A stretch of DNA of 64,000 nucleotides from Aquipseudomonas ullengensis. Its GTDB lineage: Bacteria > Pseudomonadota > Gammaproteobacteria > Pseudomonadales > Pseudomonadaceae. Position numbers and translations under genes: made by a program. Below are positions 55,122-64,000 of the stretch, in pieces. Position 1 is the stretch's first letter, and each line of letters opens with the position of its first letter. The notes beneath the pieces were generated by a model. That model ran no database searches. It was not told the DNA's origin and was given only the letters and a program-made list of their open reading frames with translations. Location of the stretch: assembly GCF_014174475.1 (NCBI RefSeq), contig NZ_JACJUD010000005.1, positions 1-64,000 of the forward strand, read 5' to 3'.

Positions 55122-58100
55122 ATGAAAAGAATGCTGATCAACGCAACTCAACCTGAAGAGTTGCGTGTAGCCTTGGTAGACGGCCAGAAACTCTACGACC
55201 TGGACATCGAGTCCGGCGCCCGTGAGCAGAAAAAGGCCAACATCTATAAAGGTCGCATCACCCGCGTCGAGCCGAGCCTCGAAGCGGCTTTTGTCGACTT
55301 CGGCGCCGAGCGCCACGGCTTCCTGCCGCTGAAAGAAATCTCCCGCGAATACTTCAGCAAGTCGCCCGAAGGCGGCCGCGTCAACATCAAGGAAGTGCTC
55401 AAGGAAGGCCAGGAAGTCATCGTCCAGGTCGAGAAGGAAGAACGTGGCAACAAGGGCGCCGCCCTCACCACCTTCATCAGCCTCGCCGGCCGCTACCTGG
55501 TGCTGATGCCGAACAACCCGCGTGCTGGCGGCATCTCCCGCCGCATTGAAGGCGAAGAGCGCAACGAACTGCGTGAAGCCCTGAACGGCCTCAACGCCCC
55601 GGGCGATATGGGCCTGATCGTGCGCACCGCCGGCCTCGGCCGCTCCAGCGACGAACTGCAGCTCGACCTCGATTACCTGGTTCAACTGTGGACTGCGATC
55701 AAGGACGCCTCGCAGGATCGCGCTGCGCCATTCCTGATCTATCAGGAATCCAACGTTATCATCCGCGCCATCCGCGACTACCTGCGCCAGGACATCGGCG
55801 AAGTGCTGGTCGACAGCGTCGAAGCCCAGGAAGAAGCCCTGTCCTTCATCCAGCAGGTGATGCCGCAGTACGCCAGCAAGATCAAGCTGTATGAAGACAG
55901 CGTGCCGCTGTTCAACCGCTTCCAGATCGAAAGCCAGATCGAAACCGCCTTCCAGCGCGAAGTGAAACTGCCGTCCGGCGGTTCCATCGTCATCGACCCG
56001 ACCGAAGCCCTGGTGTCCATCGACATCAACTCGGCGCGTGCGACCAAAGGCGGCGACATCGAAGAAACCGCCCTGCAGACCAACCTGGAAGCGGCCGAAG
56101 AAATCGCCCGTCAGCTGCGCCTGCGCGACATCGGCGGCCTGATCGTGATTGACTTCATCGACATGACCCCAGCCAAGAACCAGCGCGCCGTGGAAGAGAA
56201 AGTCCGCGAAGCCCTGGAAGCCGACCGCGCCCGCGTTCAGGTCGGCCGCATCTCGCGCTTCGGCCTGCTGGAAATGTCCCGCCAGCGCCTGCGTCCGTCC
56301 CTGGGTGAAACCAGCGGCATCGTCTGCCCGCGCTGCAACGGCCAAGGCATCATCCGCGACGTCGAATCGCTGTCGCTGGCGATCCTGCGCCTGATCGAAG
56401 AAGAAGCCCTGAAGGACCGCACTGCCGAAGTCCGCGCCCAGGTGCCGATCCCGGTTGCTGCGTTCCTGCTCAACGAGAAGCGCAACAGCATCACCAAGAT
56501 CGAGCTGCGCACCCGCGCTCGCATCATCATCCTGCCGACCGATCATCTGGAGACCCCGCACTTCGAAGTGCAGCGTCTGCGCGATGACAGCCCGGAAGTG
56601 ATGACCGGCCAACCCAGCTACGAGATGACCCCGGCCGAAGTCGAAGACGCCCAGCCGGCAGCTGCTACCCGCACCTTGGTGCGTCAGGAAGCTGCGCTGA
56701 AAACCACGCCGCAACGCACTGCCGCCCCGACTCCGGCCGCCCCGCTCACCCCGAGCGTGACGACTGCCGAGCCAAGTCTGTTCAAAGGCCTGGTCAAGTC
56801 GCTGGTCAGCCTGTTCGCCAGCAAGGAAGAAGTGGCACCGGTTATCGAAGAGAAGCCGGCCGAGCGCAAACCACGCAGCGACGAGCAGCGTCGTGGCGGC
56901 CGTCCGCAGAACCGTCGTGATGGCAACCGTGGCAACCGCGGCAGCCGTGACGAAGAGCGCAAACCACGTGAAGAGCGCCAGCCGCGCGAAGCCCGTGAAC
57001 CGCGCGAGCCTCGTGAAGAACGCCAACCGCGCGAAGTGCGTGAGCCCCGCGAGCCGCGTGAAGAGCGTCAACCACGCGAAGCCCGCGAGCCTCGTGAAGC
57101 CCGCGAAGGCCAGGAGCCACGCCGCGAGCGTCAGCCACGTGAAGCCCGTGAGCCGCGTGAAGAGCGCCGCCCACGCGAACTGCGCGAGCCGCTGGACGCC
57201 AATGCCAACGCCGCTGTCACTGACGAAGCCCGCAGCGAACAGCCGCGCAGCGAAGAACGTGCCGAGCGCAAGCCACGTGAAGAGCGCCAACCGCGCCCGC
57301 CGCGTGAAGAGCGCCAGCCGCGTGCCGAACAGGCCGCTGCCGTAGTCGAAGAAGAAGTGCTGGAAAACGGCGAGCAGCTCGATGATGGCCAGGAAGGTGA
57401 AGGCGGCGATCGTCCGCGTCGTCGCTCCCGTGGTCAGCGTCGCCGCAGCAACCGTCGCGAGCGTCAGCGTGATGCTGATGGCAACCTGATCGAAGGCAGC
57501 GAAAGCGAAGAAGGTGCCGAAGAAGGTACTGAAGCCGCTGTCGCCGTGACTGCTGCCATTGCAACTGCGCTGGTCAGCGAAGAAACTGCACCGTCCAGCG
57601 AGCAGCCGCGCGAAGTCGAGGCAATTGCCCCGGCCGTCGAAAGCCACAGCGAAGTTGCTGAAGCCGTCGTGGAAACTGCCGTAGCAGTCGAAGCGCCAGC
57701 CGTGGTTGTCGAAGCTCCCGTGCAAACTGAAGCCCCGGCTGAAGTAGCCGTGGTAGAAGTCGCCACAGTGGAAGCCGCCCCCGTGGTTGCTGAAGCCGCA
57801 GCGGTCAGCGTCGCAGTCGAAGAAGCTGCACCCGTCGTCGCCGAAGTGCCTGCCGAAGCAGCCACCCCGGTAGTCAGCGGTGGCCGTGCTCCGAACGATC
57901 CGCGTGAAGTGCGTCGCCGTCAGCGCGAAGCCGAGCGCCTGGCCGCCGAATCTGCTGCCGCCCCGCAAGCACCTGTCGCCGCCGCGGTAGAAGCTGAAGT
58001 GGCCCCGGTCGTAGTCGACGAGCCTGTAGTGGTCGAAGCCGCGGTTGTCGAAGCCGCTGCACCAGCCGCCGAAGCCGAGCAAAGCGAAGCTGCCCCGGTA

Positions 58101-58196
58101 GCCGCCGAAGCCGAACCTGCGGTCGAGCAAGATGCCGCACCGGCTGAAGACGCTGCTCAGCAACAGGATGCGGAAGAGGTCAAACCGCAAGCCTGA
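55122..58196 (+). CDS. rne: Ribonuclease E
   Basis: The essential endoribonuclease that starts mRNA decay and matures 9S and tRNA precursors, and the degradosome scaffold. A 1024-residue protein: S1 domain about 35-125, 5' sensor and DNase-like regions, catalytic Asp in [14 protein letters not shown] and DFIDM, Zn-link CPRCNGQG near 404. An Arg/Glu/Pro-rich repeat region (about 590-740) and an Ala/Val/Glu-rich tail follow. The start at 55122 (MKRMLINA) is the family start; the frame opens 15 codons earlier. Confidence 0.98.
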   Translation: MKRMLINATQPEELRVALVDGQKLYDLDIESGAREQKKANIYKGRITRVEPSLEAAFVDFGAERHGFLPLKEISREYFSKSPEGGRVNIKEVLKEGQEVIVQVEKEERGNKGAALTTFISLAGRYLVLMPNNPRAGGISRRIEGEERNELREALNGLNAPGDMGLIVRTAGLGRSSDELQLDLDYLVQLWTAIKDASQDRAAPFLIYQESNVIIRAIRDYLRQDIGEVLVDSVEAQEEALSFIQQVMPQYASKIKLYEDSVPLFNRFQIESQIETAFQREVKLPSGGSIVIDPTEALVSIDINSARATKGGDIEETALQTNLEAAEEIARQLRLRDIGGLIVIDFIDMTPAKNQRAVEEKVREALEADRARVQVGRISRFGLLEMSRQRLRPSLGETSGIVCPRCNGQGIIRDVESLSLAILRLIEEEALKDRTAEVRAQVPIPVAAFLLNEKRNSITKIELRTRARIIILPTDHLETPHFEVQRLRDDSPEVMTGQPSYEMTPAEVEDAQPAAATRTLVRQEAALKTTPQRTAAPTPAAPLTPSVTTAEPSLFKGLVKSLVSLFASKEEVAPVIEEKPAERKPRSDEQRRGGRPQNRRDGNRGNRGSRDEERKPREERQPREAREPREPREERQPREVREPREPREERQPREAREPREAREGQEPRRERQPREAREPREERRPRELREPLDANANAAVTDEARSEQPRSEERAERKPREERQPRPPREERQPRAEQAAAVVEEEVLENGEQLDDGQEGEGGDRPRRRSRGQRRRSNRRERQRDADGNLIEGSESEEGAEEGTEAAVAVTAAIATALVSEETAPSSEQPREVEAIAPAVESHSEVAEAVVETAVAVEAPAVVVEAPVQTEAPAEVAVVEVATVEAAPVVAEAAAVSVAVEEAAPVVAEVPAEAATPVVSGGRAPNDPREVRRRQREAERLAAESAAAPQAPVAAAVEAEVAPVVVDEPVVVEAAVVEAAAPAAEAEQSEAAPVAAEAEPAVEQDAAPAEDAAQQQDAEEVKPQA
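56880..57330 (+). repeat. In-frame [10 protein letters not shown]-type repeats in rne
   Basis: About 150 codons encode tandem degenerate units of [12 protein letters not shown], an arginine-rich RNA-binding segment in the degradosome-scaffold half of RNase E. The DNA copies vary mainly at wobble sites, indicating selection on the protein. Confidence 0.8.
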
Positions 58197-58211
58197 AGTT
58201 GAGGCGGTAAT

Positions 58212-58243
58212 AAAAAGGGGATGCCACTGGCATCCCCTTTTTT
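58212..58243. terminator. Terminator between rne and murB
   Basis: AAAAGGGGATGCC and GGCATCCCCTTTT form a 13-bp stem with a 3-nt loop, with T-runs on both sides, serving both convergent genes. Confidence 0.93.
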
Positions 58244-58295
58244 ATTGCGCCTCGAACAGCAAGCGACGGCTATCAGGACTCGCCAATGGCCGGTT

Positions 58296-59315
58296 TCAGA
58301 GCACGTTCGGCTCGATCTCCAACTGCACGCCAAAGCGCGCGACGATATCGGCCTGGATACGCAACGCCAGCGCCAACAACTGGCCACCCGTGGCGGTGCC
58401 ATAGTTGACCAGCACCAGGGCCTGCAAGCGGTGCACGCCGGCATCCCCATCGCGAAAGCCCTTCCAGCCTGCCCGCTCGATCAGCCAGCCTGCCGCCAGC
58501 TTGACCATGCCCTCGCCTACCGGATAGCTGACCAGGTCGGCATGCTCGGCACGAATGCGCTCCGCCAGCTCGACCGACACCAGCGGGTTCTTGAAGAAGC
58601 TACCGGCATTGCCCAGCACGGCCGGATCGGGCAGTTTCTCGCTGCGGATAGCACAGATGGCCCGACTGACATCGCTCGGCGTCGGCGTGTCGATACCTTC
58701 GGCCTGCAGACGCTGGCGTACCGGACCGTAATCCAGGTGCAGGCCGGCCTGGCGACTGAGGGCAAACCGCACCCGCAGGATCAGCCAGCGCCCCGGCTGC
58801 TGCTTGAACAGGCTGTCACGGTAGGCGAAGGCGCACTCTTCCAGGCCGAATTCACGCAGTTCGCCACTCTGGCGATCCAGCGCGGTCAGGCCGGCGAACA
58901 CATCCTTGATCTCCACCCCATAGGCGCCGATGTTCTGCATCGGCGCCGCACCGACGGTGCCCGGGATCAGGCTGAGGTTTTCCAACCCGGCCAACCCCTG
59001 CTGCAGGCTCCACTGGACAAACGGATGCCAGGACTCGCCAGCTTCAGCCTCAACCAGCACCCGCTCGCCTTCTTCACCGAGAATGCGCAGACCGCGACTG
59101 GCCATGCGCACGACCAGCGCCTCGACGTCACCGGTCAGCAACAAGTTGCTGCCGCCGCCGATCACCAGCAGCGGCAGGTTGCGCTGTTCGGCCAGCGCCA
59201 GGGCTTCACGCACCTGATCGTCGTCAGCCGCCTCGGCATACAGCCGAGCACGCACATCCACACCAAAGGTGTTGAATGGTTTGAGCGAAAGGTTCTCGTG
59301 CAGATGCAGGCTCAC
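58296..59315 (-). CDS. murB: UDP-N-acetylenolpyruvoylglucosamine reductase
   Basis: Reduces UDP-GlcNAc-enolpyruvate to UDP-MurNAc with NADPH and FAD. A 339-residue type I MurB: NTFGVDVRA near the start, LLVIGGGSNLLL, NLSLIPGTVGAAPMQNIGAYG FAD-binding segment, and GNAGSFFKNPLV with the proton-donor serine. Overlaps the tyrosine phosphatase gene by 4 nt. Confidence 0.97.
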   Translation of the reverse strand: MSLHLHENLSLKPFNTFGVDVRARLYAEAADDDQVREALALAEQRNLPLLVIGGGSNLLLTGDVEALVVRMASRGLRILGEEGERVLVEAEAGESWHPFVQWSLQQGLAGLENLSLIPGTVGAAPMQNIGAYGVEIKDVFAGLTALDRQSGELREFGLEECAFAYRDSLFKQQPGRWLILRVRFALSRQAGLHLDYGPVRQRLQAEGIDTPTPSDVSRAICAIRSEKLPDPAVLGNAGSFFKNPLVSVELAERIRAEHADLVSYPVGEGMVKLAAGWLIERAGWKGFRDGDAGVHRLQALVLVNYGTATGGQLLALALRIQADIVARFGVQLEIEPNVL

Positions 59316-59773
59316 AGGCGCCCCTTGATCTCGACCAGCAACGCAGCGCTGGCCTGCTCGATCAGGTCGAGAACCTGGGCAAAACCGTCTGCACCGCCGT
59401 AATAAGGGTCCGGTACTTCATCCAGTTCCAGCTGGTAGCGACGCAGGAACAGATCCAGCTCGGCACCACCGGCCGGGCGCAGCGCCTGCAGGCGGGCCAG
59501 GTTGTCATGATCCATGGCCAGAACCAGATCGAAGCGACTGAAATCCTCAGCCGTCACCTGGCGCCCACGCAGAGCAGACAGGTCATAGCCGCGCTGGGCC
59601 GCTGCCTGTTGCGAGCGACCATCCGGCGCCTTGCCCACGTGCCAGTCGCCGGTCCCGGCCGAATCCACCTGCACCAGCTCCTCCAGCCCCGCTTCGCGCA
59701 AGCGCTGGCGGAACACCGCCTCGGCGGTCGGCGAGCGGCAGATATTACCCATGCAGACGAACAGGACGCGCAT
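59312..59773 (-). CDS. Low-molecular-weight protein tyrosine phosphatase
   Basis: A 153-residue LMW-PTP: the P-loop CMGNICRSP with nucleophile Cys7, and the general-acid DPYYGG. It probably acts on tyrosine-phosphorylated proteins; some LMW-PTPs pair with BY-kinases for polysaccharide control, but no kinase is nearby. The start at 59773 overlaps the kdsB stop by 1 nt. Confidence 0.93.
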   Translation of the reverse strand: MRVLFVCMGNICRSPTAEAVFRQRLREAGLEELVQVDSAGTGDWHVGKAPDGRSQQAAAQRGYDLSALRGRQVTAEDFSRFDLVLAMDHDNLARLQALRPAGGAELDLFLRRYQLELDEVPDPYYGGADGFAQVLDLIEQASAALLVEIKGRL

Positions 59774-60537
59774 CAGGCACCCAGCAGGCGACGAACCCGC
59801 TCCAGGTCTTCCGGGGTGTCCACACCTGCGGCCGGGGCCTCCAGGGCATCCGCCACATGGATGCGCACCCCGTGCCAGAGCGCGCGTAGCTGCTCCAGGC
59901 ACTCGGTGTCTTCCAGCCAGCACGGGCCCCAGGCAACGAAGTCATGCAGAAAGCCTGCACGGTAGGCATAGATGCCGATATGGCGACGATACGGCACGCC
60001 GGCCGGCAGCGCGTCGCGGTTCTTGGCGAAGGCATCGCGGGCCCAGGCCAGCGGCGCGCGACTGAAGGTCAGGGCCAGGCCAGTCTTGTCGCTGACCACC
60101 TTGACCACGTTCGGATTGAACAAAGCCTGCACGTCGTCGATCGGCTCGGCCAGGGTGGCGATACCAGCCTGCGGGTTGGCCGCCAGGTTGGCCGCCACCT
60201 GATCGATGATGCTCGGCGGAATCAAAGGCTCGTCACCCTGCACGTTGACCACGATGGCATCGGCAGCCAGGCCGAGCTGCGCGGCCACTTCGGCCAGGCG
60301 GTCGGTGCCGGAGTTGTGATCGACACGGGTCAGCAGCACTTCGGCGCCGAAGCCCTGGCAGGCTTCAAGGATGCGCGCATCGTCAGTGGCCACCACCACG
60401 CGAGTGGCGCTGCTTTTTCTCGCCTGCTCCCAGACGTGCTGGACCATGGGCTTGCCGGCGATGTCCTGCAGCGGCTTGCCGGGCAAGCGGCTGGAGGCAA
60501 AACGGGCCGGAATGACGACGGTGAAGGTGGCAGTCAT
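59773..60537 (-). CDS. kdsB: 3-deoxy-manno-octulosonate cytidylyltransferase
   Basis: Activates Kdo with CTP for lipopolysaccharide core synthesis. A 254-residue nucleotidyltransferase: [16 protein letters not shown]-terminal loop, VVATDD, and NVQGDEPLI. It follows the Trm112-like gene with no gap. Confidence 0.97.
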   Translation of the reverse strand: MTATFTVVIPARFASSRLPGKPLQDIAGKPMVQHVWEQARKSSATRVVVATDDARILEACQGFGAEVLLTRVDHNSGTDRLAEVAAQLGLAADAIVVNVQGDEPLIPPSIIDQVAANLAANPQAGIATLAEPIDDVQALFNPNVVKVVSDKTGLALTFSRAPLAWARDAFAKNRDALPAGVPYRRHIGIYAYRAGFLHDFVAWGPCWLEDTECLEQLRALWHGVRIHVADALEAPAAGVDTPEDLERVRRLLGA

Positions 60538-60723
60538 TTACTTGTCCAGGCGCTCGTCGACGTTGAGAGTGCGCGCCTCGCTCTCCAGCATCACCGGGAT
60601 GCCGTCGCGAATCGGGTAGGCCAGGCCAGCGCCTTTGCTGATCAGCTCGGATTTGTCTTCACTGAGTTGCAGCGGGCCCTTGCAGACAGGGCAGGCCAGG
60701 ATATCGAGCAGTTTGGGATCCAT
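60538..60723 (-). CDS. Trm112/YcaR-family small protein
   Basis: A 61-residue protein starting [20 protein letters not shown], with a CPxC motif but no second cysteine pair. It always sits between lpxK and kdsB, but its role is unknown. Adjacent to kdsB with 0 nt between the two coding regions. Confidence 0.92.
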   Translation of the reverse strand: MDPKLLDILACPVCKGPLQLSEDKSELISKGAGLAYPIRDGIPVMLESEARTLNVDERLDK

Positions 60724-60762
60724 GGGAATAGTCCTTGGAGAGAGGAGAAAACAGCAGAAAAC

Positions 60763-61767
60763 TCAGGCCTGCGACGCAACCAGCCGGGTCAGCTGCGCAT
60801 CCAGCCAGGCGACGAAAGCCGGCGAAGGCGCCGCATCCACCGCCAGGTACCACCAGGTATCGGCGGCAAAGGCTCGGCACTTCACCGCATCTTTCTCGGT
60901 CATCAGCAACGGCAACTCGGGGCTGAACCGCAGCAACTCGGCGCTGTAACTGGCGTGGTCGGCGAATGGATGGGCGATTGGGCGCCAGTTTAGCGCCTCG
61001 AGGGTATTGAAGAAACGCTGCGGGTTTCCAATGCCGGCGACCGCATGCACCTGCTGCCCCGGTGCGAAGTGATCCAGCGGCATGCGCGCGCCGCTGCGCA
61101 GGTTGACCAGGGCCGTTGGCTGCAGGCGAAAGGCAAATCCTTCGGCGCTATCGGCCACGGCGCCATTGAACAGCACGGCATCTACGTCGGCGAGACGCTC
61201 GACCGGCTCGCGCAACGGCCCGGCCGGCAGACAACGGCGATTGCCCAGGCCACGAGCGGCATCGATCAATACCAGTTCGAGGTCGCGAGCCAGGCGGTAA
61301 TGCTGCAGGCCGTCGTCACACAGGATCAGGTCCAGCGGCTCCTGCGCCAGCAGGGCCTCTACAGCGCGAGCGCGCTGCGGGTCGATCATCAGTGGCACAC
61401 CCGTGCGCTGCACGATCAGCAGCGGTTCGTCGCCCGCCTCGGCTGCAGTATGCTCGGCACGCACCCGCCAGGGCAGTTGTGGCGGTTGCGCGCCATAACC
61501 GCGACTGACCACGCCGACGCGCAGGCCGCGCGCGCGGCAATGTTCGATCAACCAGAGAATAAGCGGGGTCTTGCCGGTACCACCGACGGTGATGTTGCCC
61601 ACCACCAGGATCGGCACCGGCGCTCGGTAGATATCACCCTGCCCGGCGAGAAAGGCACGGCGCTTGCCCTGCACCACCCGTCGGTACAACCACTCCAGCG
61701 GGCGCAACAGCATCAGGGCTGGATGGCCACGGTACCAGGCGTCGAGCAGGCGATCGGAGAGCGCCAT
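60763..61767 (-). CDS. lpxK: Tetraacyldisaccharide 4'-kinase
   Basis: Phosphorylates the lipid A precursor at 4'. A 334-residue membrane-associated P-loop kinase: N-terminal amphipathic/hydrophobic anchor, [13 protein letters not shown] Walker [16 protein letters not shown]. Overlaps exbD by 1 nt. Confidence 0.96.
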   Translation of the reverse strand: MALSDRLLDAWYRGHPALMLLRPLEWLYRRVVQGKRRAFLAGQGDIYRAPVPILVVGNITVGGTGKTPLILWLIEHCRARGLRVGVVSRGYGAQPPQLPWRVRAEHTAAEAGDEPLLIVQRTGVPLMIDPQRARAVEALLAQEPLDLILCDDGLQHYRLARDLELVLIDAARGLGNRRCLPAGPLREPVERLADVDAVLFNGAVADSAEGFAFRLQPTALVNLRSGARMPLDHFAPGQQVHAVAGIGNPQRFFNTLEALNWRPIAHPFADHASYSAELLRFSPELPLLMTEKDAVKCRAFAADTWWYLAVDAAPSPAFVAWLDAQLTRLVASQA

Positions 61768-62210
61768 CAGGGTTGCGCCGCTGCGGCCTCGACCGTGGTC
61801 ATGCGCAGATGGCTGAAGCCCAGCTTGCCAGCCGCATCCATCGCAGTGATCACCGACTGGTGGGTGGTCTTGGCATCCGCACTGATGGTCAGCGGCAAGC
61901 TGTTGTCGCCGCCCGACTCCTGCCCCAGCGCACTGACCAGAGTGGCCAGGTCACTGGTCGCCAGCGCCTGGCCGTTGAGCGAATACTGGCCGTCGGCGGC
62001 GATACTCAGCTCCAGGGTCTTCAGCTCGGTTTCCTGTGGCGGTGTACCGCTGACCGCCTCAGGCAATTCGATCTTCAACTGCGTAGGGCGGCTGAAGGTG
62101 GTGGTCACCACGAAGAACAGCAGCAACACGAAGATCACGTCGATCAGCGAGGTCAGGTTGAGGAATACCTCTTCCCGGGCGACACCACCGGCTCTGCGTC
62201 GGAACTTCAC
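61767..62210 (-). CDS. exbD: ExbD/TolR-family biopolymer transport protein
   Basis: A 147-residue single-pass protein: membrane helix residues 18-38 ([21 protein letters not shown]) with the critical aspartate at Asp24. A periplasmic domain follows. Partner of the upstream ExbB protein. Overlaps exbB by 4 nt. As it lies in the lpxK operon it is an ExbBD-type pair of unspecified cargo. Confidence 0.93.
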   Translation of the reverse strand: MKFRRRAGGVAREEVFLNLTSLIDVIFVLLLFFVVTTTFSRPTQLKIELPEAVSGTPPQETELKTLELSIAADGQYSLNGQALATSDLATLVSALGQESGGDNSLPLTISADAKTTHQSVITAMDAAGKLGFSHLRMTTVEAAAAQP

Positions 62211-62842
62211 GCTTTGGCGTCCGCTGTGAAGTCCACCTCGCGATCGCCCTGCACCACTTCCACCAGCTTGATCGCCTCCTGCTCCATGGCCACCACCAGC
62301 TCATCGACCCGGCGCAGCAGGTAACGGTGGAAGAACACCGCAGGGATCGCCACGATCAGGCCGGCCGCCGTAGTCACCAGCGCCTTGGCGATACCGCTGG
62401 CGAGGATCGGCGCGTTGGCCATGCCGTTGTCCATGAAGCCGCTGAAGATCTCGATCATGCCGAACACCGTGCCCAGCAGCCCCAGCAGCGGCGCCATCGC
62501 GGCGATGGTGCCGAGGGCGTTGAGGTAGCGTTCCAGCTCATGGATAACCCGGCTGGCGGCCTCTTCGATGCACTCTTTCATGATCTCGCGACCATGCTTG
62601 GAGTTGGCCAGGCCGGCAGCCAGCACCTCACCCAGCGGCGAGGACGCGCGCAGTTCCTTGAGCTTCTGACTGTTGAGCTGTTTGTCCTTGATCATGCGCC
62701 AGACCTGGCCCAGCAGGTGCGGTGGCGAAATCCGGCTGATGCGCAGCGTCCATAGGCGTTCGGCGACGATGCCGGCAGCAGTGATGGAACACAGAATGAT
62801 CGGCAGCATCATCCAGCCGCCAGCTTTGACCAGTTCCCACAC
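62207..62842 (-). CDS. exbB: ExbB/TolQ-family proton channel protein
   Basis: A 211-residue three-helix inner-membrane protein (helices near 10-30, 105-130, 155-175) with LGLLGTVFGMIEIF and the last helix ALVTTAAGLIVAIPAVFFHRYL, the signature of MotA/TolQ/ExbB. The GTG at 62842 (MWELVKAGGW), with GGGGG upstream, is preferred to an ATG 11 codons earlier. Confidence 0.93.
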   Translation of the reverse strand: MWELVKAGGWMMLPIILCSITAAGIVAERLWTLRISRISPPHLLGQVWRMIKDKQLNSQKLKELRASSPLGEVLAAGLANSKHGREIMKECIEEAASRVIHELERYLNALGTIAAMAPLLGLLGTVFGMIEIFSGFMDNGMANAPILASGIAKALVTTAAGLIVAIPAVFFHRYLLRRVDELVVAMEQEAIKLVEVVQGDREVDFTADAKA

Positions 62843-62914
62843 GGTTGTGCATCCCCCTCGGAAAAGTGGCGCCACTCTAGCATAGGGTCGGCGCCCAGCA
62901 GACCACCCCGGTTC

Positions 62915-64000
62915 TCATTTTTCCCGCCAGAAGCGTGCCTGCTCACGCCAGCCACGAACCGCCTGCCGCGCGCCCAGGCGGATCTGCAGCGCACCGCTGG
63001 TGACGCTGTCATGGACCGGGATCGAGCGCGCTGCATAGCGCTGCATCACCAGCGGATGGGGATGGCCGAACGGGTTGTTCTGCCCTCGCGACAACAGCGC
63101 GGCGCGTGGCGCCACGGCGTCGAGAAAGGCCGCCGAGGAGGAACTGCGACTGCCGTGATGCGGGATCTGCAACCAGTCGGCACGCAGGTCATGCCCCGCC
63201 GCCAGCAAGCCTCGCTCGGCAGCCTGGTCGATATCGCCGGTCAGTAGCAGACTCTCGCCAGCCGCCTCGACCTTGAGCACGCAGGACGAGGCGTTACCCT
63301 CCTCTGCCCCTGCCCAGCGCCAGGTAGTGAAGCGCACGCCATCCCAGTTCCAGGTGGCGCCATCGATGCAGGCCTGCGCGTGCAAGGCCGCTGGCAGTTC
63401 AGTCGCCTCGCCGCTGAGCACCTGCGCCACCGGCAGTCCGCGCTGCACCGCCAGTGCCCCGCCGGCGTGGTCATTGTCGGCATGACTGAGCAGCATGGTG
63501 TCCACATGCCCGATACCGAGATAGCGCAACGACGGCACCACCACCCGCTCACCCAGGTCGAAATCGCCGTAGCGCGGCCCGCTGTCGTACAGCAGCACAT
63601 GGCTGCGGGTACGCACCAGCACGGCCAGGCCCTGGCCGACATCCAGCTGCCATACCTCGGCCTGCCCGGCGGGCGGTAGCGTCGGTGGCGTGAACCACAG
63701 CGGTAACAGCAGGATCAGCCCCAAGGCGCGCAGCGCCACCCCAGCAGGCAGAAGCAACAAGGCACAGCCCAGCGTGACCAGCAGCCAGGCCCACCACGGC
63801 AGCGCCATCGGCAACCAGGCCGGCAGCAAAGTTGCCAGCCAGCCCAATAGCTGGAACAGCCATTCCAGCAAACCACCCGCCAGCCACAACAACCCTTCAC
63901 CCACGCCCGGCACCGGCAATAGCGCCGTGCCCAGCAGCGCCAGCGGCACCACCAGGAAGCTCACCCAGGGCACCGCCAGCAAGTTGGCCAACGGGCCGCT
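62915..64000 (-). CDS. comEC: ComEC/Rec2 DNA internalisation protein, 3' part (window edge)
   Basis: At least 361 residues of the C-terminal part of ComEC, the inner-membrane channel for DNA uptake. Hydrophobic segments are followed by the metallo-beta-lactamase domain with LLSHADNDHAGG (HxDxDH) and IPHHGSRSS. The 5' part lies beyond position 64000, so no start is called. An apparent start near 63991 is internal. Confidence 0.92.
   Translation of the reverse strand, partial: SGPLANLLAVPWVSFLVVPLALLGTALLPVPGVGEGLLWLAGGLLEWLFQLLGWLATLLPAWLPMALPWWAWLLVTLGCALLLLPAGVALRALGLILLLPLWFTPPTLPPAGQAEVWQLDVGQGLAVLVRTRSHVLLYDSGPRYGDFDLGERVVVPSLRYLGIGHVDTMLLSHADNDHAGGALAVQRGLPVAQVLSGEATELPAALHAQACIDGATWNWDGVRFTTWRWAGAEEGNASSCVLKVEAAGESLLLTGDIDQAAERGLLAAGHDLRADWLQIPHHGSRSSSSAAFLDAVAPRAALLSRGQNNPFGHPHPLVMQRYAARSIPVHDSVTSGALQIRLGARQAVRGWREQARFWREK

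Noticed and set aside
54909-58190. 1093-codon open frame on the minus strand opposite rne
   Set aside because: Its sequence is a low-complexity phenylalanine/alanine/glycine shadow of the Arg/Glu-rich rne frame; rne has the full family match and a promoter.
63955-63991. Start codon of comEC at the window end
   Set aside because: The 'start' is a TTG inside the membrane domain; the reading frame stays open to the window edge and the protein is too short for full-length ComEC.

Overview
This is a GC-rich chromosomal window from a Pseudomonas (Gammaproteobacteria). Two long blocks keep the gene order I remember from P. aeruginosa: gdhB, moxR and the Bat genes (around PA3068-PA3076), and tatD-pilZ-holB-tmk-mltG-pabC-fabF-acpP-fabG-fabD-plsX-rpmF-yceD, maf, sppA, rluC, rne, murB, kdsB, lpxK, exbBD and comEC (around PA2959-PA2984). 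The intergenic hairpin repeats, which carry motifs such as GTAGGGCGGGTG and GGTGGATAA, suggest the P. mendocina/oleovorans/alcaligenes side of the genus. The species is an inference.

Layout. 0-5.8 kb: nucleotide nucleosidase ppnN, DNA polymerase II polB, a small conserved-looking protein, a YefM-YoeB toxin-antitoxin pair with its paired-palindrome operator, and tRNA-Ser(GGA). 5.8-17 kb: housekeeping and accessory metabolism, with a crotonase, a PlsC acyltransferase, CorA, a class I glutamine amidotransferase, a periplasmic binding protein, a thiolase plus FadB-like operon, a secreted cytochrome c, several very small ORFs, a MITE-like foldback element and a Vat-type xenobiotic acetyltransferase lying between copies of a repeat. 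17.4-26.8 kb: a nitrogen-flavoured region, with a circularly permuted ATP-grasp, alpha-E and transglutaminase operon, a second glutamine amidotransferase and the 1620-residue NAD-glutamate dehydrogenase. 27.3-36.9 kb: a DUF1353-like protein, the MoxR-DUF58-DUF4381-BatA-BatBC-BatD operon, a glyoxalase-fold protein, DUF1285 and a DUF4823 lipoprotein. 37-41 kb: a radical SAM protein, moaA, a TetR regulator, a class V aminotransferase and a probable RgsA small RNA. 41.1-51.2 kb: the fatty-acid, phospholipid, thymidylate and replication-clamp cluster. 51.3-64 kb: maf, sppA, a HAD phosphatase, rluC, then rne behind a roughly 500-nt leader, then the murB to exbB envelope operon and the 3' part of comEC, cut by the window edge.

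The most striking observation is regulatory. The ATP-grasp/alpha-E/transglutaminase operon is preceded by a near-perfect sigma-54 promoter (20654-20668) and a perfect NtrC-type palindrome (20721-20735). The neighbouring amidotransferase gene has its own sigma-54-like promoter (21762-21776). This ties a widespread, poorly understood enzyme set, predicted to make or process amide or peptide bonds, to nitrogen limitation, beside glutamate dehydrogenase. Gene functions rest on motif and family recognition by eye; no database search was run.
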